Source: Vibrio cortegadensis (GTDB taxonomy: Bacteria > Pseudomonadota > Gammaproteobacteria > Enterobacterales > Vibrionaceae). From it: a stretch of DNA of 64,000 nucleotides. The notes under the pieces are model-generated. The model was not told the origin of the DNA. It was given only the letters and a program-made list of their open reading frames with translations, and searched no databases. The DNA is taken from assembly GCF_024347395.1 (NCBI RefSeq), contig NZ_AP025473.1, positions 1 to 64,000 on the forward strand, in the 5' to 3' direction. Shown piece after piece: positions 1 through 8,931 of the stretch. Position numbers and translations under genes: made by a program. Numbering within the stretch: position 1 is the stretch's first letter; the number at the start of each line of letters is the position of its first letter.

Positions 1-764
1 TCGTTGTCGTCATCGGTGTCGGCATTGTTACCTGTGCCGTCTTTGTCACTATCAAGGCTTTCCGCTTTATTGTCTGGGAACGCATCTTGAGCATTATCGA
101 CGCCGTCGCCATCACGATCGTTGTCTTCACTGTCGGCAATCAAATCACCATCCAGATCCGCAGGTTTACTGGCCGCACCAAGTGGATTGGTCCCTAAGCG
201 TGCTTCATCCGCATCACTCCAACCATCGTTGTCGTCATCGGTATCCGCGTTATTACCTGTGCCGTCTTTATCAGAGTCGAGGCTTTCTGCTTTGTTATCT
301 GGGAACGCATCTTGTGCATTGTCGACGCCGTCGCCATCGCGGTCGCCGTCTTCACTGTCGGCAATCAAGTCGTCATCCAGATCCGCAGGCTTGCTGACGG
401 CACTTAATGGATCGCTACCGAGACGCGCTTCGTCAGCATCACTCCATCCATCGTTGTCGTCATCGGTGTCCGCGTTATTGCCCGTGCCGTCGTTATCACT
501 ATCAAGGCTTTCCGCTTTATTGTCTGGGAACGCATCTTGTGCATTGTCGACGCCATCGCCATCGCGGTCGCCGTCTTCACTGTCGGCAATCAAGTCGCCA
601 TCCAGATCCGCAGGCTTGCTGACGGCACTTAATGGATCGCTACCGAGACGCGCTTCGTCGGCATCACTCCATCCATCGTTGTCGTCATCGGTGTCCGCGT
701 TATTGCCCGTGCCGTCGTTATCACTATCAAGGCTTTCCGCTTTATTGTCTGGGAACGCATCTCG
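1..764. repeat. 225-bp tandem repeats inside the Ca-binding lipoprotein gene
   Basis: The same block (starting tcgttgtcgtcatcgg) begins at 1, 226, 451 and 676, an exact period of 225 bp, which is 75 codons and keeps frame. Three full copies and a fourth partial copy (to about 764) are visible. The copies at 226-675 and 451-764 are almost identical, which suggests recent duplication or gene conversion. The array probably continues left of the window. Confidence 0.95.
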
Positions 765-1514
765 GTCATCCTCAACACCATCTTCATCTCGGTCTTGATT
801 CAATGTGGCTTGATTGTTCGTTACAGTTAAAACTAATTTTTCTAATGTAACTATTTGACCTCTAGACTCCTGCTTACGAACCTCTTCCCCCAATAACTCT
901 GCCCCTTGAGTAAGTATCTCAAGTTTTTCTGGAGTGTTCATGTCGTCTACTTGCTGTGGCAATAACTGGACTAAAGCTCTAGCACTATCAGCCAATAATT
1001 CATTCTTATCTGCAAGGTAATCACTCATAAGATTAGTTTCAGGCTGTGCAAGCAGTTGATTTATTTCTTTTATTGCCTCTGCTTCACTTTTTCCTTCAAC
1101 CATTTTCGAATCTACGAGAGTAGTAATTGGTGTAACGACTTTAGAACCAGGAGGAGCAGTCATTAAATAGCCATCCCTTAAAGGAATATCTGGATTATCT
1201 TCATCGATAGTCTGCCCCGCAATCGTACTCGCCATTACAGGGTATGAAGTTAAGTCGCCGCCAATTTCAGATACATCAATTAAAGCTCGGCCACCTTCTC
1301 CAGATATGGCAAAGGGTTCACCGGGATCCCTTAAGTAGTTTCGATTTAGATCTAGCCAAACTTCTGCATTACGTAAATAACCATCTATAGCCTTAATTTC
1401 AAGCACTTGTGATGAACTGTTGTTCTGTTCTACCGAGCTACCATCCCAGCAACCAGATAATAATGTCACCAGTGGCATTGTAACCATTGCCATACTGGTA
1501 AGCTTAAATTTCAT
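1..1514 (-). CDS. Lipoprotein with thrombospondin type 3-like repeats, 3' end missing
   Basis: Reading from 1514 leftwards gives about 504 codons without a stop, running off the window edge. The start ATG at 1514 follows a strong GGGGGGAGA ribosome site. The N-terminus is a lipoprotein signal (lipobox LLSGC, Cys about residue 21), followed by about 220 residues without a recognised fold, containing a segment on inherited or acquired modification-like 'DGYLRNAEVWLDLN' found at the front of many bacterial surface proteins. From about residue 240 onwards the protein is built of Asp-rich loops such as DSDNDGTGNNADTDDDNDG and DRDGDGVDNAQDAFPDN, typical of Ca-binding thrombospondin-3 repeats. Probably an envelope-anchored, Ca-stiffened surface stalk or adhesin-like protein. 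The function beyond this is unknown. Confidence 0.82.
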   Translation of the reverse strand, partial: MKFKLTSMAMVTMPLVTLLSGCWDGSSVEQNNSSSQVLEIKAIDGYLRNAEVWLDLNRNYLRDPGEPFAISGEGGRALIDVSEIGGDLTSYPVMASTIAGQTIDEDNPDIPLRDGYLMTAPPGSKVVTPITTLVDSKMVEGKSEAEAIKEINQLLAQPETNLMSDYLADKNELLADSARALVQLLPQQVDDMNTPEKLEILTQGAELLGEEVRKQESRGQIVTLEKLVLTVTNNQATLNQDRDEDGVEDDRDAFPDNKAESLDSDNDGTGNNADTDDDNDGWSDADEARLGSDPLSAVSKPADLDGDLIADSEDGDRDGDGVDNAQDAFPDNKAESLDSDNDGTGNNADTDDDNDGWSDADEARLGSDPLSAVSKPADLDDDLIADSEDGDRDGDGVDNAQDAFPDNKAESLDSDKDGTGNNADTDDDNDGWSDADEARLGTNPLGAASKPADLDGDLIADSEDNDRDGDGVDNAQDAFPDNKAESLDSDKDGTGNNADTDDDN

Positions 1515-2174
1515 GTAATCTCCCCCCAACAGATCTAAAGCGCCAAATTTGGAATTGAGCACTTAAAAAAATGTAACAAAATGCAAAATATAAACGCGAA
1601 AATAGTAACAAAACCAACAGTGTACATTTCGTGACCATGTAGGCATCTAAATCTGCACAAAACGTGCTTAATGCACAGTTTTATAAATTCAATTGATTCT
1701 TGATATGCACGAGGTAGAAAGGCAAGCTAAGCATATGAACTTAAGCAACTATAAAGTAATTCATCCATGCTAGAACCCACTAATAGCAGCGGTGGTATAA
1801 AAAATTACACAGCATAAAAAAGTGACATTATTTGGATCAACTTCTAATCAAGTACACAGAATGAATTCCTCTACGACCTAGAAAAGGCAGTGATGCGCTA
1901 AGGATGAGAGTCGCTAGAATTAGCATTTAGAAAAGTAAGGTTAGTTGGAATATCTCCACATATAATTTCATTCAACCTCAAATAAAACATGATAAACAAT
2001 AGTTAATAATCAATATTTTTTGAGACCCCAATCACCCTGCAGTACGATCTTCGTCTCATTAATAGTGAAAAGTAACATTACAAAAAGTAATAGTAGTGAC
2101 AAAACTCTCATTTATAAAATCATGCGTTCCGTATTATTCACATGGTTTTCACTCCCCCTAATTTGAGAATTCTA
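1515..2174. other. Intergenic region between divergent lipoprotein genes
   Basis: A 660-bp AT-rich stretch between two divergently read lipoprotein genes. It must carry both promoters. No convincing tRNA, small RNA, operator palindrome or additional gene was seen. Confidence 0.5.
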
Positions 2175-3626
2175 ATGAAACTACTAAAAACTACTGCTGC
2201 GCTAGCAATCACTGTCGCTTTATTAGCAGGTTGTAATGATGAAGAAACGGTTAATAACTACTTACCAGAGACTCCTGTAGCCCCAGCTCCGGCTCCCGTT
2301 GATAGCGAAGGTCGTATTGCAGCGTTTAACCTTTCTTTTGACCGCTATACATACGAAGACCTTGTGGCAGAAATGAAACTAACGACTATCGAGCAAACCG
2401 CTCTAGTCGATGGCTGGAAAGCTGGTACTCTGTCTAATGAAGATAACGCGACGGCACTAAAAGTAATCCAAATTCGTAATGTTGCCGCTATTATCCAAAC
2501 GGAAAGACCTGCTGTTATTATGATGTCTGAGTTCAATAATGATGGTACAGGCACGAACAATGATGCTCTAACTGGTTTCCGTCTGAACTACCTAGCGGTT
2601 CCTCAAAATTCAAACAGTATTGACCAAGATGGTACTGTACTTAAGCCAATTTCATTCCAGTACTTCGCAAACTTCGCGACGAATACAGGTAAACTAAGTG
2701 GCTACGATTTAAATAGAGACGGTAAAGTAGCAACAGATGCAGACAAAGGATCATACACTTACGCTAATGATTCATGGGGCTTTGGTCAATACCACGGTCA
2801 ATATGCATTTGCATTGATGTCTCAATATGAAATAGATAAAGATAACATACGTACTTTCCAAAGCTTCAAATGGAAAGATATGCCAGGAGAAACTAACCCT
2901 ACAATTACTGATTGTGACGGTGACCCAGCAATTCCTGCTGGTATGGCATGTGGTGACAAATGGTATACTGATGCTGCATGGGCAGAAAAACCAATGTCAT
3001 CTAAAAACCACGTAGATGCACCAATCATCATAACTAAAGAAGATGGTACTGAAGAAAAAATTCATTTGCTTCTTTCGCATCCAACACCGCCTATTTTTGA
3101 CAAATTAACAACCAACAACAAGATGCTAAACCGTGCTGAAATTGACTTCTGGGTTGATTACGTAGGTGGTAATGCAAACTACATTTATGATGATAAAGGC
3201 GTGACGGGTGGACTTGAGTCTGGTGCTCACTTTATCGTTATGGGCGACCTAAACGCTGATCCACTTAAAGGTGATGGTGACCTAACGGCTATCAACGCAC
3301 TGATGGATCACGATAAAGTAAATCGCCTAGCGACATTTGGACCTTTAGCTCCAGCTAGTCTTGGTGGTCCTGAATGCCTTGCACTTGGTGAGTGTAAAGA
3401 AGCAAACTGGGATACTCCAAATCCTGATCAAGTAACAAGCACAAGTGGTTTACGCCTTGATCACGTTATCCCATCGGCCAATCTCAATATTACTGAGTCA
3501 GGAGTACACTGGCCTGCTACTTTCGAATCAGGTCGTCTTCTTGTGAATGATGAACGCGTTGGTAACGGAAACAGCAAAGCTATCTCTTCTGACCACCGTC
3601 TGGTTTGGATCAAAGCAGAGCTATAA
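2175..3626 (+). CDS. EEP-family (endonuclease/exonuclease/phosphatase) lipoprotein
   Basis: This 483-residue protein starts with a lipoprotein signal (lipobox LLAGC, Cys about residue 20). An in-frame ATG lies 33 bp upstream at 2142, but the signal peptide is clean only from 2175. After a Pro/Ala-rich linker come EEP-superfamily landmarks: RIAAFNLSFDR near the start, MMSEFNNDG (metal-binding Glu), MGDLNADP (Asp/Asn pair), and a C-terminal SSDHRLVW (catalytic Asp-His). Members are metal-dependent phosphodiesterases or nucleases, and this one would act outside the inner membrane. A role in extracellular nucleic-acid or phosphate-ester scavenging is inference. A terminator follows at 3664. Confidence 0.8.
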   Translation: MKLLKTTAALAITVALLAGCNDEETVNNYLPETPVAPAPAPVDSEGRIAAFNLSFDRYTYEDLVAEMKLTTIEQTALVDGWKAGTLSNEDNATALKVIQIRNVAAIIQTERPAVIMMSEFNNDGTGTNNDALTGFRLNYLAVPQNSNSIDQDGTVLKPISFQYFANFATNTGKLSGYDLNRDGKVATDADKGSYTYANDSWGFGQYHGQYAFALMSQYEIDKDNIRTFQSFKWKDMPGETNPTITDCDGDPAIPAGMACGDKWYTDAAWAEKPMSSKNHVDAPIIITKEDGTEEKIHLLLSHPTPPIFDKLTTNNKMLNRAEIDFWVDYVGGNANYIYDDKGVTGGLESGAHFIVMGDLNADPLKGDGDLTAINALMDHDKVNRLATFGPLAPASLGGPECLALGECKEANWDTPNPDQVTSTSGLRLDHVIPSANLNITESGVHWPATFESGRLLVNDERVGNGNSKAISSDHRLVWIKAEL

Positions 3627-3663
3627 TCATCAAATTTACCTCTACGGGTAATTAAACGATACC

Positions 3664-3694
3664 AAAGCCTCACGCCATAAACGTGGGGCTTTTT
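3664..3694 (+). terminator. Rho-independent terminator after the EEP lipoprotein gene
   Basis: Stem AAGCCTCACG / CGTGGGGCTT (one G-T type pair) with a CATAA-type loop and a following TTTTT run, 40 bp past the stop codon. Confidence 0.8.
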
Positions 3695-3794
3695 CGTAGC
3701 CGTCCAATTTAATTAACAGTTAGCCATACCATTTTCAGCGCATTTCAGTACTATTGTAAACAACTAACCAGAATCTGATTTTGAGAACTGAAAT

Positions 3795-4832
3795 TTGCCT
3801 AATCCTGATGCAATCACCTTCACCACCATTAATCTTTTCAATTATGTTGAGCCACCCAATGCTTACTACGATTTTGAAAATATTTTGACGCAAGAAGAGT
3901 GGCAAAAAAAACAGAAATGGTTTCACGACAAAATCAGCCAGTTAAATTCTGATGTTATTGGTTTTCAAGAAGTCTTTAGCCCCAACGCACTAGAAAAACA
4001 GCTTAACCAACTCGGTTATCCCTACTTTTGTACCGTTGATGAACCCAAAGCCGAAGATGGCTATCTATTCCACTCTCCGGTGGTTGCCATTGCATCACGT
4101 TTTCCGGTTGTGAAGTGCCAACCTGTAGTACCGGACAATGAGTTCATCGCTCGATTTGAAACGAGCACTGATTTTTCATTTAATCGAATTCCAGTACATG
4201 CCAGCATTGAATTGCCTCATATAGGCATTACAGATTGTTATGTGGTGCATTTCAAATCTCAACGTCCAAAAGAACCCATCGAGTTAGAAAATAGAGCAGA
4301 GCCAGAACCCATTGCTTATGAAAAAAAACAGCTGAACTCATTACATGATGAACAGTTTGGTTCATGGCTATCCACTCTTCAACGCGGCCTTGAAGCGAAT
4401 TTACTGCATCGCTACATCACTACTCAAAGAGAAAAAACCGATCAAGCAGTCGTATTAATGGGCGATTTCAATAAGCCCCTATTCAACGAAGAATTTAGTG
4501 GCTTACTCTCCTGTGAATTAAGGCGCGATAGATTTAGCCTAGAGTGGCTCGCACCATTTCAACTCAAAGACAGTTGGGATATTTATTGCCAATTGAACGG
4601 TGTCGACTTATTAGAAGATAGAGCGCCAACTCATTATTACGGAGCAAAAGGATCGGTATTGGATTACATACTGTTATCTAATGAGTTCGACTGTCATAAC
4701 TCATCTAATATTCTAGAGGTGGTGAAATATAAGGTAACGGATCAACATATCATCAACCCTAGTTTTGAACACGATCAATTCAGTACCGATCATGCATTAG
4801 TTTCAATCACAGCTCAAATTCGACATGCATAG
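3795..4832 (+). CDS. Cytosolic EEP-family phosphodiesterase/nuclease
   Basis: A 345-residue EEP-superfamily protein without a signal peptide. Motifs in order are FTTINLFNY, VIGFQEVFS (metal-binding Glu), VVLMGDFNKP and STDHALVS (catalytic Asp-His). The only plausible start is TTG at 3795, because an in-frame TGA lies at 3789 and the first internal ATG would remove the N-terminal strand. It is a second EEP protein directly downstream of the EEP lipoprotein, but sequence similarity between them is confined to the motifs, and a terminator separates them. Substrate unknown; nucleic acid or a phospho-lipid/sugar ester are both possible. Confidence 0.75.
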   Translation: MPNPDAITFTTINLFNYVEPPNAYYDFENILTQEEWQKKQKWFHDKISQLNSDVIGFQEVFSPNALEKQLNQLGYPYFCTVDEPKAEDGYLFHSPVVAIASRFPVVKCQPVVPDNEFIARFETSTDFSFNRIPVHASIELPHIGITDCYVVHFKSQRPKEPIELENRAEPEPIAYEKKQLNSLHDEQFGSWLSTLQRGLEANLLHRYITTQREKTDQAVVLMGDFNKPLFNEEFSGLLSCELRRDRFSLEWLAPFQLKDSWDIYCQLNGVDLLEDRAPTHYYGAKGSVLDYILLSNEFDCHNSSNILEVVKYKVTDQHIINPSFEHDQFSTDHALVSITAQIRHA

Positions 4833-4926
4833 AGAAAACGACCCTGAATGCATTCAAGCTAATCACTCGGGTTATTTTTGTATGACGATTATTTTAGTAG
4901 TAAAATGTAACAAACTCAGAAAGAAG

Positions 4927-4970
4927 ATATCATACGCGACTATTATTTTACGCGATTAAGTGTATGATAT
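4927..4970. promoter_or_regulatory. Inverted repeat upstream of the 190-aa gene
   Basis: Arms ATATCATAC (4927-4935) and GTATGATAT (4962-4970) are perfectly complementary, with a 26-nt spacer that also holds two direct copies of ACGCGA. It ends 31 bp before the ATG at 5002. It could be an operator or a 5' UTR hairpin; the binding factor is unknown. Confidence 0.45.
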
Positions 4971-5001
4971 TTGTTAATTTCAGCACCAAATCGATACGCG
5001 A

Positions 5002-5574
5002 ATGAACCAATCCCAATTACTATTAGACATCACGACACACGCCTTATTACATCTGGAATTCAAAAAACTCGACAAACGCCTTTCCATAGCAGAAATCAAT
5101 AACCTGCTGGTTCAATATCTTAAGCGCATCGCTAAGTCGAATCGATACAAAGCCGTAAGAAAGACCACGAAAAAGTGGCTATTAATTGGCAGACAATCTG
5201 GCAGCAATCTTGAGTCCGTGCTAGTCAAAAATAGAGATAATCTCGTCCAAACATGCTCGACCGATTTGTTCCGTTTTGTCGATCTAATTGGCAGAATTGA
5301 AACTCAGCTTCGAACTAAAATTCAATACTCCCATGCTCATAATATCGATCTGAATGCACGTTACGGAAAAGTCTTAGTTTGTGTCGTAGATGAAGATTTA
5401 ACATCAAGTTTTGATGAACATGGAATGATGAGCAAATCGACCCAGATTCTGTTTATCGGAAGCTCAGAACATAAAGAGATGTTTTCAATCATTGTCGACC
5501 AGAGCGATCACTTTCAATCCGTCGTGGCTTATGAAGATAAAGAACACCTGCGCGTCGAATTGTTTAGGATGTAA
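5002..5574 (+). CDS. Hypothetical protein, 190 aa
   Basis: I do not recognise a family. The protein has no signal peptide or membrane segment. The N-terminal 70 residues are Lys/Arg-rich and helical (KKLDKRLSIAEINNLL, RYKAVRKTTKKW), followed by an alpha/beta-looking half with VLVCVVDEDLTSSFDEHG and ILFIGSSEHKEMFSIIVDQ. It stands alone between genes of other strands or distance, with a palindromic upstream region. Coding is supported by a 570-nt uninterrupted frame with normal codon use and an upstream regulatory-looking repeat. Confidence 0.6.
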   Translation: MNQSQLLLDITTHALLHLEFKKLDKRLSIAEINNLLVQYLKRIAKSNRYKAVRKTTKKWLLIGRQSGSNLESVLVKNRDNLVQTCSTDLFRFVDLIGRIETQLRTKIQYSHAHNIDLNARYGKVLVCVVDEDLTSSFDEHGMMSKSTQILFIGSSEHKEMFSIIVDQSDHFQSVVAYEDKEHLRVELFRM

Positions 5575-5611
5575 TACCATCGACTATTTGATAAAGCCAA
5601 AATCGATGGGT

Positions 5612-6394
5612 TCAATCCACATACTTATGTCGATTTTCAGATAGGACACTATCTCGACTTGAGCCAATGGTGTCCCATATCTGGTTAACTAAATTCGGGT
5701 GACTGTCGGCAAACTTCTGACCAAACACTAAATAATAGTCCTTCGTGATGATGGCTGGTTGAACCTGCTCCACATCTGGATAGTCATCATTACTGTTTAA
5801 GAAATCTAAAGCTGTTGAATCTTGTACCGCTATTGCTGCTAAACGTTGTAACTTAAGCATTCCAAATAATTGAGACGTGGTTTTAACTTCATAAGCCTTA
5901 ACTTTTCTTTTTTCTAATTCTCTTACAATTGAAAACCCTAAATGGGCCCCCACTTGCTTATTTGTTTGTGTCAGGTTTTCGCCATCCCAATCAAGCGGCT
6001 TATTCTTTAATTTATAAAAATAATAGCCTAACGTTGCAACTCGCTTCGTGCTATCAAGTTTACCTTCCACCATTGGATAGCTCGCATATTTTTCACGTTG
6101 TGCATTGTGAGAGAGAATAAACGCGCCATCCACTTTCCCCGTTTTTAGGTACTGCAACACCCTTTTGCCAGGTAGACGGACGTACCTCACATTGATACCC
6201 AACTCGCTCATACTTTTATTTATGAGATCTATTGATAAACCCGGAGGGTCAGCAACATCTCGGCCGCTTCCCATCTGAAATGGGTAAGATTGTGTATCTG
6301 AATAAGCAAGAATTATCGTTTCAGAGGCCAAAGACAGACCAGAAAAGAGAGAGACGGATAAGGCAACCCAAAGTTTCAAACCATTATTAATCAT
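5612..6394 (-). CDS. Periplasmic solute-binding protein (SBP family 3-like)
   Basis: The start ATG at 6394 follows the unusually strong site GGGGGGA; a TTG 12 bp earlier overlaps that site and is unlikely. The 260-residue product has a Sec signal peptide ending near SLASE. It then reads like an ABC-type family-3 binding protein: ETIILAYSDTQSYPFQMG, GLSIDLINKSMSELGINVRYVRLPGKRVLQYLKTGKVDGAF and a late hinge region. It has no permease or ATPase gene beside it. Such orphan proteins in vibrios may serve a transporter elsewhere or act as sensory partners. Ligand unknown. Confidence 0.7.
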   Translation of the reverse strand: MINNGLKLWVALSVSLFSGLSLASETIILAYSDTQSYPFQMGSGRDVADPPGLSIDLINKSMSELGINVRYVRLPGKRVLQYLKTGKVDGAFILSHNAQREKYASYPMVEGKLDSTKRVATLGYYFYKLKNKPLDWDGENLTQTNKQVGAHLGFSIVRELEKRKVKAYEVKTTSQLFGMLKLQRLAAIAVQDSTALDFLNSNDDYPDVEQVQPAIITKDYYLVFGQKFADSHPNLVNQIWDTIGSSRDSVLSENRHKYVD

Positions 6395-6795
6395 AAGTCC
6401 CCCCAACTATCTTATTGATAGAACAAAATATATCCTTAAAGTACGATTATCTCCACCCAGTAGATAAAGATAACTCATATAATACTGACTTTATTCTGAC
6501 AAACTCCCCAACGGGTCACAATATTCGCTTGCAAATTAACATTTTATAAAATGATCATTAATTGAATATTCGAGTGTTTTCTTGGCTAAGCTTGAGCAAC
6601 AGGCATCTCACGTTAGATTCTATGTCTATTAGCTTTAACATGGCGAATATCTCCCTCTCTTCACCGATTTCAAGTCACCTAACGCCGATGTATAGCTTTT
6701 GAACGTACTCTTTAGAGATTTTTATCTAACGAAATATGAAATCCGCTCGCTCTACTGACAAAATCATCAGTGATGAATATCACCTTTTTTGGCCT

Positions 6796-6813
6796 CATCG
6801 AAACGTATCGATG
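6796..6813. promoter_or_regulatory. RbsR operator, upstream copy
   Basis: CATCGAAACGTATCGATG is a near-palindrome with six-base perfect arms (CATCGA / TCGATG), the form expected for a LacI-family regulator with a central CG step. An identical copy lies at 6874. Its location before rbsD and the rbsR gene at the end of the operon make RbsR the obvious ligand (inference). Confidence 0.8.
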
Positions 6814-6825
6814 ACAAAGATCACA
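6810..6825. promoter_or_regulatory. Possible CRP site upstream of rbsD
   Basis: GATGA-N6-TCACA matches the CRP consensus TGTGA-N6-TCACA in eight of ten positions. It overlaps the right arm of the first RbsR operator. Ribose operons are usually under catabolite control, but one half site is weak. Confidence 0.4.
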
Positions 6826-6873
6826 CATTCACATTCCATGATGTGCAAATTATAAATTCAACGCTATTATCAC

Positions 6874-6891
6874 CATCGAAACGTATCGATG
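6874..6891. promoter_or_regulatory. RbsR operator, downstream copy
   Basis: A second exact copy of CATCGAAACGTATCGATG, 78 bp from the first and 63 bp before the rbsD ATG. The pair is spaced in a way that would allow a looped repression complex. Confidence 0.8.
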
Positions 6892-6953
6892 GGCATTTTT
6901 CGAGCTATCTCAAACTCATTAACTCGGAACATCTACACTTTAAAGGTCGTAAT

Positions 6954-7373
6954 ATGAAAAAAAGTACCCTACTCAACTCTGAAATGTCTTTTTTGGTGGC
7001 GACTCTTGGCCACACCGATGAAATCACTATTTGCGATGCTGGATTACCGATTCCGGATTTTGTTCAACGTATTGACCTCGCCCTCACCCATGGCGTTCCA
7101 AGCTTCATTGACACGGTAAAAGTCACGTTAGACGAATCGCAAATTGAAGGCGTTATCATCGCAGAAGAATTTTCCAAGGTAAGTCCAGATCTTCACGGCT
7201 TGCTTATTGAAGAACTTAAGGCAGAGGAACTACGTTGTAAAAAAACCATCACCATTGCTTACCTACCACACGAAGAGTTCAAAGCCCGCACAGCAGAGAG
7301 CCGAGCGGTAATAAGAACAGGTGAATGCACTCCCTACGCCAACGTGATTTTTCAAGCCGGTGTGACCTTTTAA
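6954..7373 (+). CDS. rbsD: D-ribose pyranase RbsD
   Basis: RbsD interconverts the beta-pyran and beta-furan forms of D-ribose so that the kinase can use the sugar. The 139-residue product has the family's usual length and its conserved blocks: N-terminal KKSTLLNSE, GHTDEITICDAGLPIP with the catalytic His/Asp region, and C-terminal AVIRTGECTPYANVIFQAGVTF. The open frame extends upstream to 6789, but that part runs through both operators, so ATG 6954 is the real start. First gene of the rbsDACBKR operon. Confidence 0.95.
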   Translation: MKKSTLLNSEMSFLVATLGHTDEITICDAGLPIPDFVQRIDLALTHGVPSFIDTVKVTLDESQIEGVIIAEEFSKVSPDLHGLLIEELKAEELRCKKTITIAYLPHEEFKARTAESRAVIRTGECTPYANVIFQAGVTF

Positions 7374-7425
7374 TGCTTGGCTTAATTCACCAGAAAATGA
7401 AATTCGCTAACGTTGAGGACCAAAA

Positions 7426-8931
7426 ATGACTCAAGCAATTTTAGAACTAGATTCCATTGAAAAATCATTCCCTGGCGTTAAAGCACTCGATAAAGCCAGC
7501 CTGAATGTTTATCCCGGCCGAGTAATGGCACTGATGGGAGAGAATGGAGCTGGTAAATCAACCTTAATGAAAGCGCTAACTGGCATCTACGCGATGGACG
7601 CAGGGAGTATTCAATATCAAGGGCAACCTGCATCATTTAAAGGTCCGCGAGACTCTCAACAAGCTGGTATCAGCATTATCCACCAGGAGCTGAACTTAAT
7701 TCCTGAGCTGACAATCGCAGAGAACATCTTCCTTGGTCGAGAAATCACCGGAACGATGGGTCGTATTCTATGGAATGAGATGTACCAAGCGGCAGACAAA
7801 TTACTGGCTCGCTTAAATGTTAAGCACAGCTCAAAAACGCCATTAGGTCATTTAAGCCTTGGTGAGCAGCAAATGGTCGAGATTGCTAAAGCGCTGTCAT
7901 TTGAGTCTAAGGTCATCATCATGGATGAACCCACCGATGCACTGACCGATACCGAAACAGAGTCGTTGTTCAAGGTCATTAATGAACTAAGAGCAGAAGG
8001 GTGCGGCATTGTTTATATTTCACACCGTTTGAAAGAGATTTTTGAGATTTGCGATGACATCACCGTTTTACGTGATGGCAAATTCATTGGTCAACGCACC
8101 GTTGCTGAAACCGATGAAGATATGCTTATCGAAATGATGGTTGGACGTAAGCTAGACGAACAATATCCACGCATTAATGCCGAACACGGCACCGTATGTT
8201 TAGAAGTTAAAAAGCTATGTGGCTCCGGTGTTAATAATATCAGCTTCACGTTAGATCACGGTGAGATCCTCGGTATTTCAGGTTTGATGGGCGCAGGTCG
8301 AACGGAATTAATGAAAGTCATTTACGGTGCACTGCCCTATGAGTCTGGTGAAATTAGACTGCACGGCAAAACCATCAACCCCATAAGCCCTCAAGATGGG
8401 TTAGCAAATGGCATTGCTTATATATCTGAAGATAGGAAAGGCGATGGTCTCGTACTTGGTCTTTCCGTCAAAGAAAACATGTCCATTTGTGCGCTTGATA
8501 AGCTCACCAAAGGAATGCAGATCCAACATAAAGATGAAGCCATTGCTGTTGAAGATTTCATAAAACTTTTCAATATCAAAACGCCAAGCCGCGATCAGAT
8601 TATCGGCAACCTTTCCGGTGGTAACCAGCAAAAGGTTGCAATTGCAAAAGGGTTAATGACTCGCCCCAACGTATTGATTCTCGATGAGCCAACTCGTGGT
8701 GTTGATGTCGGTGCGAAAAAAGAGATTTACCAACTGATCAACAAGTTTAAAGCCGAGGGGATGAGCATCATTCTAGTTTCATCTGAAATGCCTGAGGTAT
8801 TAGGCATGAGTGACCGTATTTTGGTTATGCATGAAGGGCACATAAGTGGCGAATTTGAAGCAAAAGATGCCAACCAAGAATTACTACTGGCGTGCGCAGT
8901 CGGTAAAAAGATTAACGAGGAAGCAGCATGA
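7426..8931 (+). CDS. rbsA: Ribose ABC transporter ATP-binding protein RbsA
   Basis: A 501-residue cytoplasmic ATPase made of two ABC domains, as in E. coli RbsA. The first has Walker A GENGAGKSTLMKALTG, signature HLSLGEQQMVEIAKAL and Walker B VIIMDEPTDAL. The second has the degenerate Walker A GLMGAGRTELMKVIYG, signature NLSGGNQQKVAIAKGL and Walker B VLILDEPTRGVDVG. It energises uptake through RbsC. It starts 52 bp after rbsD and its stop overlaps the rbsC start (ATGA), indicating translational coupling. Confidence 0.96.
   Translation: MTQAILELDSIEKSFPGVKALDKASLNVYPGRVMALMGENGAGKSTLMKALTGIYAMDAGSIQYQGQPASFKGPRDSQQAGISIIHQELNLIPELTIAENIFLGREITGTMGRILWNEMYQAADKLLARLNVKHSSKTPLGHLSLGEQQMVEIAKALSFESKVIIMDEPTDALTDTETESLFKVINELRAEGCGIVYISHRLKEIFEICDDITVLRDGKFIGQRTVAETDEDMLIEMMVGRKLDEQYPRINAEHGTVCLEVKKLCGSGVNNISFTLDHGEILGISGLMGAGRTELMKVIYGALPYESGEIRLHGKTINPISPQDGLANGIAYISEDRKGDGLVLGLSVKENMSICALDKLTKGMQIQHKDEAIAVEDFIKLFNIKTPSRDQIIGNLSGGNQQKVAIAKGLMTRPNVLILDEPTRGVDVGAKKEIYQLINKFKAEGMSIILVSSEMPEVLGMSDRILVMHEGHISGEFEAKDANQELLLACAVGKKINEEAA

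Noticed and set aside
121..850. Serine-rich plus-strand frames over the left-end repeats
   Set aside because: They are the antisense of the Asp-rich lipoprotein repeats; the minus strand has the signal peptide, ribosome site and Ca-binding motifs.
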